Positions 49,648 through 60,818 are shown, numbered from the stretch's first letter. The stretch is 64,000 nt of DNA from an uncultured Clostridia bacterium (GCA_904387305.1 CAJFLB010000001.1:47300-111299), one strand, 5' to 3'. Numbers and translations: made by a program. Notes: generated by a model not told the origin, from the letters alone.

Positions 49648-50661
49648 GTGAAAAAATTGTTAGATGATAGAAAAAAGAAAGTATTACAAGCAATCGTAGA
49701 AGAATATATTAATACAGCAGAGCCAGTCAGTTCAAATGCATTAACAACAAATCATGGATTAGATTGTAGTAGTGCAACCATTCGAAACGAAATGGCAGAC
49801 TTAGAAAAAGCAGGTTACTTGGATAAAACCCATACATCAAGTGGCAGAGTACCTTCTGAAAAAGGATATCGATATTATGTTGATGAATTGTTAAAAGAAG
49901 ATGATATTAGTTTAGAAGAAATTAAATATATTAGTGATAAATTAGAGACAAAAGTAAATGAAATTGAAGATTTAACAAAGATTGCAGCAAATACGATATC
50001 AGAAGTTACACATTACACAACAGTATCTATAGGACCAAAAGCAAATAGTCAAATAATAGAAGAAATTAAATTTGTGTTATTAGGTTCTAGAATGATGATG
50101 GCAGTTATTTTAACAGATAGTGGATTAGTAAAAGAAACTATAATCAAATTTGATGAAGATGTCACAGAAAAGCAAATTGAAACCATTAATTATATGTTTA
50201 ATAAAAAACTAAAAGGTCAACCAATTGAAACAATAGACAGACCATTAGAAGATTATTTATATGATGAAATGACATATAGTGTGAATGTAATTAAACCAAT
50301 TATTGAGCAAATCAAGAAAGTATTAGAAGAGGAAAACATATACTTTGAAGGCGCTAACAAATCATTTGAACTACCAGAATTTAATAGTTTAGAAGTAGCG
50401 AAAAACTTTATTAATGTGTTAGATACAAAAGAGTTGGTAACAGATATGCTAGACTCTGGATTTGCAGATGATATTCATGTATATATCGGAGAAGAAAATC
50501 AGAAGGAAGAATTGAAAGATTTTAGTGTTGTGACATTTAAACATAAAGTTAACGGGAAAGATTTAGGAACAATTGGTATAATTGGTCCTAAAAGAATGGA
50601 TTATTCAAAAGTGATTTCTGTTATGAAATATATTAATAAAAAGTTAAAAGAAATAGAATAA
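49648..50661 (+). CDS. hrcA: Heat-inducible transcription repressor HrcA
   Basis: A 337-residue repressor that binds CIRCE and needs GroEL for activity. The start is TTG 49648, with AGAGGTG ahead. The N-terminal winged helix has VLQAIVEEYINTAEPVSSNAL and SSATIRNEMADLEKAGYL, then THTSSGRVPSEKGYRYYVDE, all typical. The C-terminal domain with FKHKVNGKDLGTIGIIGPKR and MDYSKVISVMKYI matches the family. First gene of the operon; a fold-back element starts at the last base of its stop codon. Confidence 0.95.
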   Translation: MKKLLDDRKKKVLQAIVEEYINTAEPVSSNALTTNHGLDCSSATIRNEMADLEKAGYLDKTHTSSGRVPSEKGYRYYVDELLKEDDISLEEIKYISDKLETKVNEIEDLTKIAANTISEVTHYTTVSIGPKANSQIIEEIKFVLLGSRMMMAVILTDSGLVKETIIKFDEDVTEKQIETINYMFNKKLKGQPIETIDRPLEDYLYDEMTYSVNVIKPIIEQIKKVLEEENIYFEGANKSFELPEFNSLEVAKNFINVLDTKELVTDMLDSGFADDIHVYIGEENQKEELKDFSVVTFKHKVNGKDLGTIGIIGPKRMDYSKVISVMKYINKKLKEIE

Positions 50662-50895
50662 ATTTGAAAAATAATCATCATTTGGCATTGTTGACCTTCA
50701 TTTTTAATTTATAGCTAAAGCTTACTGATGCTGTAACAAGCAGAGCTTTAACAGCCTCAGCATTAACGTACAAATAGTACGCCTCATAAATTAAAAACTC
50801 GGTCGCCTAGCCAAATATTACATATAACGCTTTCCTGAATAACACACAAAATGCTATCGCATTTTGGCGGCGTTATAACGATTCTTTTTCAAATT
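50661..50895. repeat. Family F fold-back element between hrcA and grpE
   Basis: The outer arms 50661-50676 and 50880-50895 pair with one mismatch. Inner pairs: 50680-50686/50810-50816, TTTTTAATTTAT/ATAAATTAAAAA (50701-50712/50786-50797), TATAACGC/GCGTTATA (50823-50830/50870-50877) and CAAAATGC/GCATTTTG. It shares GTACAAATAGTAC with the element at 51421. It lies within the operon mRNA. Confidence 0.75.
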
Positions 50896-50920
50896 AGAAA
50901 TTCAAGAAAGGTGGTAAAAA

Positions 50921-51424
50921 ATGGCAGAGAAAAATGAAGAATTAGAAAATGACTTAAAAAAAGATGAAAACAAGAAGGCAAAAAAGGAACAAGAAATTGT
51001 ACCAAAGTCAGAATATGACGAACTAGATGATAGATATAAAAGAATTTTAGCAGAATTTGAAAACTTTAAAAAGAGAAGTGCAAAAGAAAGAGAAAGTTTA
51101 TATAATTCTATTTTGTCAGATGTTGTAGAAGTAATGCTTCCTATATTAGATAATTTAGAAAATGCTGCTAAAATAGAAACCAAAGATGAAGAATATAAAA
51201 AAGGAATTGAGTTGGTATTAAAACAATTTCAAGATACATTGAAAGCAAAAGGTGTAGAAGAAATCAAAACTGTAGGAGAAACTTTTGATCCAGAATTACA
51301 TGAAGCAGTAAGTAGTGTACAAGATGAGTCAAAAGGTGAGAAAGAAATTGTGCAAGAATATAGAAAAGGATATAAGATGGGGACAAAGGTTATACGCCAT
51401 TCGATGGTTGTTGTAGCCAACTAA
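50921..51424 (+). CDS. grpE: GrpE nucleotide exchange factor
   Basis: The 167-residue co-chaperone releases ADP from DnaK. ATG 50921 follows AAGGTGG. The acidic/basic N-terminal tail is followed by the long helix with DRYKRILAEFENFKKRSAKERE, then MLPILDNLENAAK, and the beta domain with FDPELHEAVSSVQD and YRKGYKMGTKVIRHSMVVV. Standard size. It lies in the CIRCE-controlled operon after hrcA. Confidence 0.95.
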   Translation: MAEKNEELENDLKKDENKKAKKEQEIVPKSEYDELDDRYKRILAEFENFKKRSAKERESLYNSILSDVVEVMLPILDNLENAAKIETKDEEYKKGIELVLKQFQDTLKAKGVEEIKTVGETFDPELHEAVSSVQDESKGEKEIVQEYRKGYKMGTKVIRHSMVVVAN

Positions 51425-51546
51425 AACAATTATAAGCGGCATCTTACGGCGTTAAACTGCATAAAAATTTTTTCGATGTACAAATCGTACTATCTCAAAA
51501 ATTTTTACTTGTTTGCCTTGTAATAGACCACTTCTAATTGTTTTAG
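51421..51546. repeat. Family F fold-back element, copy 2, after grpE
   Basis: The outer arms 51421-51436 and 51531-51546 pair with one mismatch at the same position as in copy 1. An inner stem TAAAAATTTTTT/AAAAATTTTTA surrounds GTACAAATCGTAC. The left arm includes the grpE stop codon. A further AATGAAAAG/CTTTTCAT hairpin follows at about 51554-51596. Confidence 0.72.
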
Positions 51547-51625
51547 AAATAAATGAATGAAAAGCAGCAATCTTTACATTTTTACTACTTTTCATCTATT
51601 TAAAATATAGGAGTAAATATAAAAA

Positions 51626-51820
51626 ATGATTATAGAAGTGATTTGGATAATTTTATCATTACTATTTTCCTTTATCATTAATTATACATATGCGAAAATT
51701 AATCATAAAACATGCAAATTTTCTTCACATTTGATTATATTTTTGGTATTAGTCATTTATGGATTTTTAGCAATGCAAGCGGGAAGTCATATAACAGGAC
51801 AAGTAGAATTAATTATGTAG
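51626..51820 (+). CDS. Small two-helix membrane protein (paralogue 1)
   Basis: The 64-residue protein starts at ATG 51626 after ATAGGAG. Two hydrophobic helices (about 2-19 and 36-52) flank a basic loop with NYTYAKINHKTCKFS. It resembles the broken gene that follows (FINYMYCKKTNKEFTFVRF), so the two are tandem paralogues. No known family. It lies inside the heat-shock operon between grpE and the CYTH gene and has its own ribosome site. Confidence 0.7.
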   Translation: MIIEVIWIILSLLFSFIINYTYAKINHKTCKFSSHLIIFLVLVIYGFLAMQAGSHITGQVELIM

Positions 51821-51833
51821 AAAGGAATTTAGT

Positions 51834-52032
51834 ATGGAAATAGCAGGAAAAGTTATTTTAAATGTTATATTACGAATTATTTTTACAATCATTGCATTGG
51901 TAGTAACAGGTTTTATCAATTATATGTATTGTAAAAAAAACAAATAAAGAATTTACATTTGTTAGATTTGTAGCGATTTTTTCAGTTATATTACTTTGTA
52001 GTTTACCAATGTATTTTACATATGTTATGTAA
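51834..52032 (+). pseudogene. Second small two-helix membrane gene, frameshifted at A8
   Basis: ATG 51834 (AAAGGAATTT upstream) opens 37 codons ending NYMYCKKNK-stop. After the A8 run at 51933-51940 the +1 frame continues as KEFTFVRFVAIFSVILLCSLP to a TAA at 52030. Joined, it gives 65 residues with two helices, like paralogue 1. Either a homopolymer error, slippage at A8, or a recent mutation. The next gene starts 12 bases later. Confidence 0.65.
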
Positions 52033-52043
52033 GAGATATATAA

Positions 52044-52655
52044 ATGGAAAAGAGTGTGGAATATTTGAAACAAGAAATAGAAAGAAAATATGCTGTAAAT
52101 TATCTTCCTAAAGATTTGAAAATAATAGATATATTAGAGATAGAACAAGCATTTATTTATAGAGACATAAACACAGTCATTAGAATTCGAAAAATACATA
52201 ATAGAAAGAAAAATTACTTAGAGTGTATCTATACAGTTAAAACAAAGGGAGATATAGAATATGATAAAAACTTTGAAAAGGTAGCTCATATATATGAAAT
52301 TGAAAATTCTATACAAGAAGATGAATATAATGAATTAATTGAAAACAAAATAAGCAATGTCATAAAAAAGACAAGAATCATTATACCAATTGAAGACAAT
52401 TTAAATGTAGAAATGGATATATATTATGGATACCTAGAAGGTCTATTGACAGCAGAAGTAGAATTCCCAAGTGAAGATATAGCCAATGCTTTCCAAAGGC
52501 CGAAATGGCTAGGAGAAGAAATTGGTTATAAGGAATTATCTAATTTAAGTTTGTCAAAAATGACAAAAGAAGAATGGCAATCAAAAGTAACAAAAGAAAC
52601 TATAGAAAACAACAGAAAAATCATTCTTGATTTAAAAGAGAATGACAAGATATGA
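52044..52655 (+). CDS. CYTH domain protein (triphosphate tunnel metalloenzyme)
   Basis: A 203-residue protein starting at ATG 52044. No strong ribosome site; AAGAGATAT lies upstream. The signature ExExK appears as EIERKYAV (about residues 11-18). VIRIRKIHNRKKNYLE and YTVKTKG (lysine strand) follow, then VEMDIYYGYLEGLLTAEVEF with the acidic strand, and IGYKELSNLSLSK. CYTH enzymes hydrolyse triphosphate-containing substrates such as inorganic tripolyphosphate or nucleoside triphosphates in a metal-dependent beta tunnel. It lies unusually inside the hrcA-dnaK operon, next to two small membrane genes. Confidence 0.85.
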   Translation: MEKSVEYLKQEIERKYAVNYLPKDLKIIDILEIEQAFIYRDINTVIRIRKIHNRKKNYLECIYTVKTKGDIEYDKNFEKVAHIYEIENSIQEDEYNELIENKISNVIKKTRIIIPIEDNLNVEMDIYYGYLEGLLTAEVEFPSEDIANAFQRPKWLGEEIGYKELSNLSLSKMTKEEWQSKVTKETIENNRKIILDLKENDKI

Positions 52656-52679
52656 AAGGTATTAATTTTAAAAATATAA

Positions 52680-54625
<1,946 letters not shown>

Positions 54626-54626
<1 letters not shown>

Positions 54627-54812
54627 GGTCCATTGGGACCAGGTCCAATCGGACCCTATAGAATGAATAAAAAGGGATTTTGGGGACGGACTCAAATTTC
54701 CCTTTTTGTCCAATTGGGGACGTTTCTTTTTGGGACATTTTGTCCCCAAATGTCCCAAAAAGAAACATTTTGTCCCCAAATGTCCCAAAAAGAAACGTCC
54801 CCAATTGGACAA
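54626..54812. repeat. Cluster of family A, C and B repeats between dnaK and dnaJ
   Basis: A unit 54626-54656 starts at the dnaK stop; a C unit is at 54669-54705; then a B fold-back 54707-54812 has outer arms TGTCCAATTGGGGACG and its complement, with two further internal B half-units containing TTTTGTCCCCAAATGTCCC. All three families meet here. Confidence 0.85.
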
Positions 54813-54839
54813 AATTAGAAAGAGGAGAAGAGTGAAAGA

Positions 54840-56009
54840 ATGGCAGGAAAAAGAGATTATTATGAGGTGTTAGGAGTTAATAAAAATGCAACAGATGACG
54901 AATTAAAAAAAGCATATAGAAAACTAGCAAAAAAATATCATCCAGATGCCAATCCAGATAATAAAGCAGAAGCAGAAGCTAAATTTAAAGAAGTCAATGA
55001 AGCTTATGAAACTTTATCAGATCCACAGAAAAGAAGAATGTATGATCAATTTGGACCAGATGGACCACAAGGATTTAATGGTGCAGGAGGACCATTTGGA
55101 GGACAAAATGGATATTATTCATATACATCTTCTGGATTTGATGGATTTGGAGATTTTGGAGATTTAGGAGATATATTTTCTTCATTCTTTGGAGGAGGTT
55201 TTGGTGGTGGCAGAAGTAGTAGCAGAAAACAAAATGGACCAAGAAAAGGTGCAGACTTAAACCTTCATACGGATATTACTTTTGAACAGGCCTTTCTAGG
55301 AGTAGAGAAAGAAATCACAATTACAAGAAATGAAGAATGTACTGTATGTCATGGAACTGGTGCAAAACCTGGAACGTCTGTTACGAAATGTCCAACCTGT
55401 AATGGTACAGGACAAATTAGACAAGTGCAAAATACTATTTTGGGACAAATGCAAACGACAAGAACTTGCACCAATTGTCATGGAACAGGTGAAGTTATAA
55501 AAGAACCTTGTGAAAACTGTAGAGGAAAAGGAACCGTCAGAAAACAACCAAAAATAAAAGTAAAAATACCAGCAGGTATTGATGATGGTCAAACAGTTGT
55601 CTTAAGAGGTGAAGGAGAGCCAGGAGAAAAAGGTGGTCCTAAAGGTGATTTATATATAACCGTTAAATTAAAGAAACATAGTATATATTCAAGAAAAGGT
55701 AATAATGTATATTGTGATATACCAATTACCATTACACAAGCATCTCTAGGTGCGGAACTAGAAATACCATTGGTGGATGGAAGTAAAGAAAAATATAAAA
55801 TACCAGAAGCAACACAAACAGGAACAAAATTTGTCATAAGAGGTAAAGGATTTAAAGCTGTAACATCAAATCAAGTTGGTGATTTTATATTTACAGTAAA
55901 TGTTCAAACACCAAAAAAACTTTCAAAAGAGCAAAGAGAATTGTTAGTTCAATTGGCGAAAACCATGAATGAACAACCACCAATTAAAAAGAGAGGAATA
56001 TTTGGATAA
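54840..56009 (+). CDS. dnaJ: Chaperone DnaJ (Hsp40)
   Basis: A 389-residue co-chaperone that stimulates DnaK. ATG 54840 follows AGAGGAGAAG. The J domain has [15 protein letters not shown] with HPD; a Gly/Phe-rich linker spans about 70-130. The zinc-finger domain has four C-x-x-C-x-G-x-G repeats ([32 protein letters not shown]) at about 160-225, and the C-terminal substrate domains follow. Length is normal for type I DnaJ. It ends the operon, before a terminator. Confidence 0.97.
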   Translation: MAGKRDYYEVLGVNKNATDDELKKAYRKLAKKYHPDANPDNKAEAEAKFKEVNEAYETLSDPQKRRMYDQFGPDGPQGFNGAGGPFGGQNGYYSYTSSGFDGFGDFGDLGDIFSSFFGGGFGGGRSSSRKQNGPRKGADLNLHTDITFEQAFLGVEKEITITRNEECTVCHGTGAKPGTSVTKCPTCNGTGQIRQVQNTILGQMQTTRTCTNCHGTGEVIKEPCENCRGKGTVRKQPKIKVKIPAGIDDGQTVVLRGEGEPGEKGGPKGDLYITVKLKKHSIYSRKGNNVYCDIPITITQASLGAELEIPLVDGSKEKYKIPEATQTGTKFVIRGKGFKAVTSNQVGDFIFTVNVQTPKKLSKEQRELLVQLAKTMNEQPPIKKRGIFG

Positions 56010-56010
56010 G

Positions 56011-56062
56011 AAAAAGAGACTTAAATATTAGATGAAGAATCTGATATCTAAGTCTTTTTCTT
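56011..56062 (+). terminator. Terminator of the heat-shock operon
   Basis: AAAAAGAGACTTAAATAT with ATATCTAAGTCTTTTT forms an imperfect long stem followed by CTTTATTTT. Confidence 0.75.
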
Positions 56063-56070
56063 TATTTTAC

Positions 56071-56099
56071 TAGACAGATACTTGAAAAAAAGATATAAT
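56071..56099 (+). promoter_or_regulatory. Promoter of the 56136 operon
   Basis: TAGACA (56071-56076), a 17-bp spacer and TATAAT (56094-56099). Confidence 0.75.
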
Positions 56100-56135
56100 A
56101 TACAAGAAATATAAAGATTGAAAAGGTGTTAATAA

Positions 56136-56609
56136 ATGAAGAAAAAAGTATTATTTATATCAAGTACAGGAGGGCATTTGACAGAATTATTGCAGCTTGC
56201 TCCTTTATTTGAAAAATATGATTATCATATTATAACAGAAAAAGATAAAGTGAATGACCATTTAAAAGAAACATATGGTGACAAAATAGATTTTTTACCT
56301 TATGGAACAAGGGCAAAGTTATTTACATATATATTTAAATATTTGTACTTATGCATCAAAACAGTATATTACTATTTTAAATTAAGACCAAAGGTAATCG
56401 TAACAACAGGGACACATACAGCAGGACCAATATGTATATTAGGAAAAATATTTGGAAGTAAAATTATTTATATAGAAACCTTTGCGAATACCAATAAAAA
56501 AACAGCAACAGGAAGATTATTATATCCGATTGCAGATTTATTTATAGTGCAATGGGAAGAAATGCTAAAAATATATCCAAAAGCAGTTTATGGAGGTTCG
56601 ATTTATTAA
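56136..56609 (+). CDS. Alg14/PssD-like glycosyltransferase subunit
   Basis: A 157-residue protein starting at ATG 56136 after AAAGGTG. It has the Alg14-type N-terminus VLFISSTGGHLTELLQL with a Gly-Gly-His loop, a hydrophobic membrane-association segment (KYLYLCIKTVYYYF, about 72-85), VIVTTGTHTAGPIC and IIYIETFANTNKKT. In capsule clusters PssD/Cps14F anchors the catalytic partner PssE/Cps14G; together they transfer a sugar to a lipid-linked acceptor. The partner gene overlaps its stop. The acceptor here is unknown. No other capsule genes are nearby. Confidence 0.87.
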   Translation: MKKKVLFISSTGGHLTELLQLAPLFEKYDYHIITEKDKVNDHLKETYGDKIDFLPYGTRAKLFTYIFKYLYLCIKTVYYYFKLRPKVIVTTGTHTAGPICILGKIFGSKIIYIETFANTNKKTATGRLLYPIADLFIVQWEEMLKIYPKAVYGGSIY

Positions 56610-57097
56610 TGATATTTGTAATGTTAGGAACACAGAATAATCCATTTCAAAGATTATTAGAAGAAATTGATAGACTAATTGGTAAAAATATAATTAAAGA
56701 AGAAGTTATTGTGCAGGCTGGATATACTCAGTATCAGCCCAAATCTGAAAAAATGAAGATGATAGATTTTATGTCAAGAGAAGAATTAGATACATTTGAG
56801 CAAAAAGCAAATTTTATTATCACACATGGAGGAGTAGGATCTATCATTACTTCACTTGAAAAAGGAAAGAAAGTAATTGCAGTGCCAAGATTACATCAAT
56901 ATGGAGAACATGTAAATAATCATCAAACAGAAATTGTAGAAAAGTTTAATAAAGGTGGAAATATTATTGGACTACAAGATGTAGAAGAATTGGAAGAAGC
57001 AATTAAAAAAGTGCAAGATTTTGAACCGAAACCATATATAGAAAATAACAAAAAAATGTTAGAAATGATAGAAAACTTTATAGATAATATAAAATAG
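56609..57097 (+). CDS. Alg13/PssE-like glycosyltransferase catalytic subunit
   Basis: A 162-residue protein. ATG 56609 overlaps the previous stop (TAATG) and has GGAGG about 13 bases before it; the longer frame from 56552 lies inside the partner gene. It begins MIFVMLGTQNNPFQRLLEEI as Alg13 proteins do, and has FIITHGGVGSIITSLEKGKK and VIAVPRLHQYGEHVNNHQ, the UDP-sugar-binding block of the GT-B C-terminal half. It should form a membrane-surface heterodimer with the upstream protein. Co-transcribed with the LtaS-like gene, which suggests cell-envelope polymer work. Confidence 0.87.
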   Translation: MIFVMLGTQNNPFQRLLEEIDRLIGKNIIKEEVIVQAGYTQYQPKSEKMKMIDFMSREELDTFEQKANFIITHGGVGSIITSLEKGKKVIAVPRLHQYGEHVNNHQTEIVEKFNKGGNIIGLQDVEELEEAIKKVQDFEPKPYIENNKKMLEMIENFIDNIK

Positions 57098-57117
57098 TAG
57101 ACAAAGGATGAGAAAAA

Positions 57118-59085
57118 GTGAAAGAAGAAAAGATAGAAGACAATAAAAAGAAAGAAATTGATATGAAACAAACAGAAAAAGAAAATAAGAAGATAAATAA
57201 AGAAAAAATAAAAGATATGGCAAATAAGTTTTTTAACTCTATAGGATTTCCAATTATAATAGGAATTTTATTATTTTTAAAAACAATCTTTTTCTATCAA
57301 AATACCATATCTGTTCGCGAAACAATTGATAAGGAAACAATTTTAGGAACAATTACGATGCTATCAACAATGATTTGGGCGATATGTGTATTTTTACCGA
57401 ATAGAGGAAGAATTATAACAACAATAATTGTAGATATATTGGCAAGTATTCTATTATTAGCAGATAATTTATATCATACATATTCTAGTTCGGTATTATC
57501 TGTTGCGCAAATTATGAATCTTCAATATGGCGAAGAAATTATGAGTACATTACCAATGTTAGTGCAGATAAAACACATTTTATATTTTATAGATATATTG
57601 GTTATAGGCATACTTCTAATTACGAAAATATTTAAAATACAAAAAAAGAAGAAATTACAGATGAAATATAAAATTGCCAAAGTAATCATAGGTATTTTGG
57701 TAATGATTATATTTTTCAAGATGGATAATGTCTACATAGTAAGAGCAAAAGAAGATCCATATAATAAAGATACACAAATAAAGAAAAGTACAATATATGG
57801 ATATCATATATCAGATATAGAAAATACAATCAATATAAAGAAACAAGCAAAATATACAACAAAAGAGGCTCTTTTATCTGATTATGATGAACTAAAAAAA
57901 GAATATGATGAAAAGTATGGAAAAACAAATTATGATTTACAAGGAATTGTTAGAGGAAAAAATGTTATCATTTTGCAATTAGAATCGATTCAAAACTTTG
58001 TTATCAATAAAGAAATTAATGGAAAAGAAATTACGCCAAACTTAAATAAATTTATCAATGAAAACATAGAAATATCTAACATGTTTATGCAAAGTTACTC
58101 TTCAACAGCGGATTCAGAATTTTCAGCTACAACATCTTTATATCCTATGGAAAATGGAATGTCTTATAGTCGATATTATACAAATGCATATGACAATATA
58201 TTTACTATGTTTGAAAATGAAGGATATACCACTTCTTATATGCATGGAAATCATGGATTTTTTTGGAATAGAGGAAATGTGTATAAATCTTATGGAGTAG
58301 AAAATATCGAATTAAAAGATTCTTTTGCAGATACATCAGAAAATATCGCAGGGTATTTATCAGATGAACTATTATATAAACAGGCTGTAGAAAAATTAAA
58401 GAATTACGATACACCATTCTTTTCTTATATTGTTTCAGCTTCTTCACACACACCATTTAATCTAGAAGGATTAGAAGATAGAAGTAAAGTTAACATTGAC
58501 GTTGGAAAATATAAGGACACTTTTTTAGGAAACTATTTGGAATCTGTCAATTATGCAGATTATGCTTTTGGAATATTTATAGATAAATTAAAAGAAGCTA
58601 ATTTATATGATGATACAGTTATTCTCTTATTTGGAGACCATAATGGATTAGATATGTATAATGAAAACTTGCTAGAATTTTTAAAAGAAATAGATTCAGA
58701 TTTAACAGATACAGACATAAAATTAAATTATATCAGAGTGGCTTGTGGAATGAAAATACCAGGAATTGAAAATATAAAAATAGAAAAACCAGTTAGTAAA
58801 TTAGATATAAAACCAACATTTGCTTATTTAATAGATGGAGATGCTGGATTTAGTTTAGGAACCAATATGTTTGCTAGAAAAGATTTTATATGTTTAAATA
58901 ACGAAAGAATTGTTACAAGTCGATATTATTTTGATGAAAAATGGTATCGTATCAAAGATGGAGCAGAAATCAATGTAGAAGAACTTCCACAAGATGAAAG
59001 AGAATTATTAGAAGACTATTATGAAAATATGAGAAAAGAATTAGACATGTCAATATCGATTAGTATTAATAATTTGTTGAAATAG
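57118..59085 (+). CDS. LtaS-like sulfatase-fold membrane enzyme
   Basis: The 655-residue protein starts at GTG 57118 (AAGGATGAG upstream). A charged cytoplasmic tail (about 1-40) is followed by five hydrophobic helices (to about 205), then an extracellular alkaline-phosphatase-superfamily domain. Motifs: VIILQLESIQNFV (metal-binding Glu), SYSSTADSEFSATTSLYP with the candidate nucleophile Thr, YMHGNHGFFWNR, SASSHTPFNL, and LFGDHNGLD (metal-binding Asp-His). These match lipoteichoic-acid synthase and related phosphoglycerol transferases, which move glycerol phosphate from phosphatidylglycerol onto an envelope polymer. Whether it makes lipoteichoic acid or another polymer is not clear. Confidence 0.9.
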   Translation: MKEEKIEDNKKKEIDMKQTEKENKKINKEKIKDMANKFFNSIGFPIIIGILLFLKTIFFYQNTISVRETIDKETILGTITMLSTMIWAICVFLPNRGRIITTIIVDILASILLLADNLYHTYSSSVLSVAQIMNLQYGEEIMSTLPMLVQIKHILYFIDILVIGILLITKIFKIQKKKKLQMKYKIAKVIIGILVMIIFFKMDNVYIVRAKEDPYNKDTQIKKSTIYGYHISDIENTINIKKQAKYTTKEALLSDYDELKKEYDEKYGKTNYDLQGIVRGKNVIILQLESIQNFVINKEINGKEITPNLNKFINENIEISNMFMQSYSSTADSEFSATTSLYPMENGMSYSRYYTNAYDNIFTMFENEGYTTSYMHGNHGFFWNRGNVYKSYGVENIELKDSFADTSENIAGYLSDELLYKQAVEKLKNYDTPFFSYIVSASSHTPFNLEGLEDRSKVNIDVGKYKDTFLGNYLESVNYADYAFGIFIDKLKEANLYDDTVILLFGDHNGLDMYNENLLEFLKEIDSDLTDTDIKLNYIRVACGMKIPGIENIKIEKPVSKLDIKPTFAYLIDGDAGFSLGTNMFARKDFICLNNERIVTSRYYFDEKWYRIKDGAEINVEELPQDERELLEDYYENMRKELDMSISISINNLLK

Positions 59086-59140
59086 TGTCCAATTAGGGAC
59101 GTTTCTGTTTGGGACATTTGGGGACGTTTCCGTTTGGACA
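59086..59140. repeat. Two family B half-units in direct orientation
   Basis: TGTCCAATTAGGGACGTTTC is followed by GGGGACGTTTCCGTTTGGAC: the second lacks the start of the unit. They lie between the LtaS-like stop and the ruvB ribosome site. Confidence 0.8.
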
Positions 59141-59162
59141 TAAATAAGGAGGAAACTATAAA

Positions 59163-60179
59163 ATGGAGGAAGACAGAATTATTAGCCCAGAATTAGAAAA
59201 CACAGGAGAAGAAAGATTAGAGAATTCATTAAGGCCAAAAACATTAGATGAATATATTGGACAGGATAAAATTAAAGAAAATATGAAAATATATATAGAA
59301 GCAGCAAAAAAAAGAGGAGAGCCATTAGACCATGTTTTACTATATGGCCCACCAGGACTTGGAAAAACAACTTTATCAAATATCATATCTAATGAAATGA
59401 ATTCAAATATCAAAATTACATCTGGTCCAGCTATTGAAAAGCCAGGTGATTTAGCAGCACTTCTTACCAATCTTTCGGAATTTGACGTTTTGTTTATAGA
59501 TGAAATCCATAGACTTAGTAAGAGTGTTGAAGAAATCTTATATCCAGCGCTAGAGGACTATACATTAGATATTATTATAGGAAAAGGACCAAGTGCTAGA
59601 TCAATTCGATTAGACTTGCCAAAGTTTACATTGATTGGAGCAACAACTAAAGCTGGTTCATTAACAACACCATTAAGAGATAGATTTGGAATTGTGCATA
59701 GATTAGAGCTATATTCTGTAGAAGACTTAACTAAAATTGTCAAACGTTCGGCAGGAATCTTAAATGTAGAAATAGAAAATGAAGCAGCAACAGAAATTGC
59801 AAGAAGATCAAGAGGAACACCTAGAATTGCTAACCGTTTATTAAAAAGAGTAAGGGATTATGCAGCAGTATTAGGTGATGGAAATATTACTTTAAAAATC
59901 ACGAAACATGCCTTAAACAAGCTTGAAATTGATGAGCTAGGATTAGATGAAATTGATAGAAAGATATTAGATACCATGATTGTGCAATATGCTGGAAGAC
60001 CAGTCGGAATAGAAGCATTGGCTGCGACCGTGGGAGAGGAAGTAGATACAATAGAAGATGTATATGAACCATATTTAATTCAAATTGGATTTATTGCGAG
60101 AACATTAAGAGGTAGAGTCGTTTTACCACCAGCATATAAGCATTTAGGGTATGCATGTCCAAATGGGGACGTTTCTTAA
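59163..60179 (+). CDS. ruvB: Holliday junction branch migration ATPase RuvB
   Basis: The 338-residue AAA+ motor starts at ATG 59163 after AAGGAGG. Walker A is [14 protein letters not shown], Walker B is [10 protein letters not shown], sensor 1 is [14 protein letters not shown], and the arginine finger lies in PLRDRFG. The C-terminal winged helix has [16 protein letters not shown] and [18 protein letters not shown]. No ruvA precedes it, which is unusual. The final seven codons (CPNGDVS) and the stop come from a family B repeat, so the native C-terminus after KHLGY appears replaced by repeat-encoded residues. Confidence 0.95.
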   Translation: MEEDRIISPELENTGEERLENSLRPKTLDEYIGQDKIKENMKIYIEAAKKRGEPLDHVLLYGPPGLGKTTLSNIISNEMNSNIKITSGPAIEKPGDLAALLTNLSEFDVLFIDEIHRLSKSVEEILYPALEDYTLDIIIGKGPSARSIRLDLPKFTLIGATTKAGSLTTPLRDRFGIVHRLELYSVEDLTKIVKRSAGILNVEIENEAATEIARRSRGTPRIANRLLKRVRDYAAVLGDGNITLKITKHALNKLEIDELGLDEIDRKILDTMIVQYAGRPVGIEALAATVGEEVDTIEDVYEPYLIQIGFIARTLRGRVVLPPAYKHLGYACPNGDVS

Positions 60180-60186
60180 TGGGACA
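60156..60186. repeat. Family B half-unit overlapping the ruvB 3' end
   Basis: TGTCCAAATGGGGACGTTTC, TTAATGGGACA. It supplies the last codons and the TAA of ruvB. Confidence 0.8.
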
Positions 60187-60246
60187 TTTTTGAATGAAAA
60201 GAGAAAATGATAAAGAAATAAATAATAAAGTAAAGGAAGTTGAAAA

Positions 60247-60816
60247 ATGAAATTATTATTACATACTTGTTGTGCACCATGTAGTGTATATTGTATTGAT
60301 ACATTAAGAAAAGAAGGTATTGAACCAACGGTATATTGGTTTAATCCGAATATTCATCCATATATGGAATATAAAGCGAGAAGAGATTGTTTAAAAGAAT
60401 ATACAAAAAGTATTGATGTAAATGCTATATTTGAAGAAAACTATGGATTAGATGATTTTTGCAAAAATGTAGTAAATAATTTACAAACGAGATGTAAAGA
60501 ATATTGCTATCCAGTTCGATTAGAACAAACAGCAAAATATGCGAAGGAAAATGGATATACCCATTTTTCTACTACATTATTAGTTAGTCCATATCAAAAT
60601 CATGAAGCATTAATAGAGGTCGCAGAACAAATGGCAAAAAAATATGGTGTAGAATTTTTGTATCGAGATTTTCGAGTAGGTTTTAGAGAAGGACAAGCAA
60701 AAGCAAGAGAATTAGGATTATATATGCAAAAATATTGTGGTTGTATTTTTTCTGAAGAAGATAGATATCAAAAAAAGATTGAAAAAGATAAGGAAACTAC
60801 AAAGAAGGAGAATTGA
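60247..60816 (+). CDS. queH: Epoxyqueuosine reductase QueH
   Basis: The 189-residue enzyme does the last step of queuosine synthesis on tRNA, reducing epoxyqueuosine. ATG 60247 follows AAGGAAG. LLLHTCCAPCSVYCID carries the N-terminal Cys pair, TVYWFNPNIHPYMEYKARRD the typical helix, and KYCGCIFSEEDRY the second Cys pair, together the [4Fe-4S]/iron site of QueH. YRDFRVGFREGQAKARELG is also conserved. Length is normal. It overlaps the following gene's upstream region (AAGGAG inside its last codons). Confidence 0.93.
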   Translation: MKLLLHTCCAPCSVYCIDTLRKEGIEPTVYWFNPNIHPYMEYKARRDCLKEYTKSIDVNAIFEENYGLDDFCKNVVNNLQTRCKEYCYPVRLEQTAKYAKENGYTHFSTTLLVSPYQNHEALIEVAEQMAKKYGVEFLYRDFRVGFREGQAKARELGLYMQKYCGCIFSEEDRYQKKIEKDKETTKKEN

Positions 60817-60818
60817 TA

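Noticed and set aside
54633-54818. 61-codon frame between dnaK and dnaJ
   Set aside because: Consists of repeat sequence (MSQKETFCPQ twice) without independent coding evidence.
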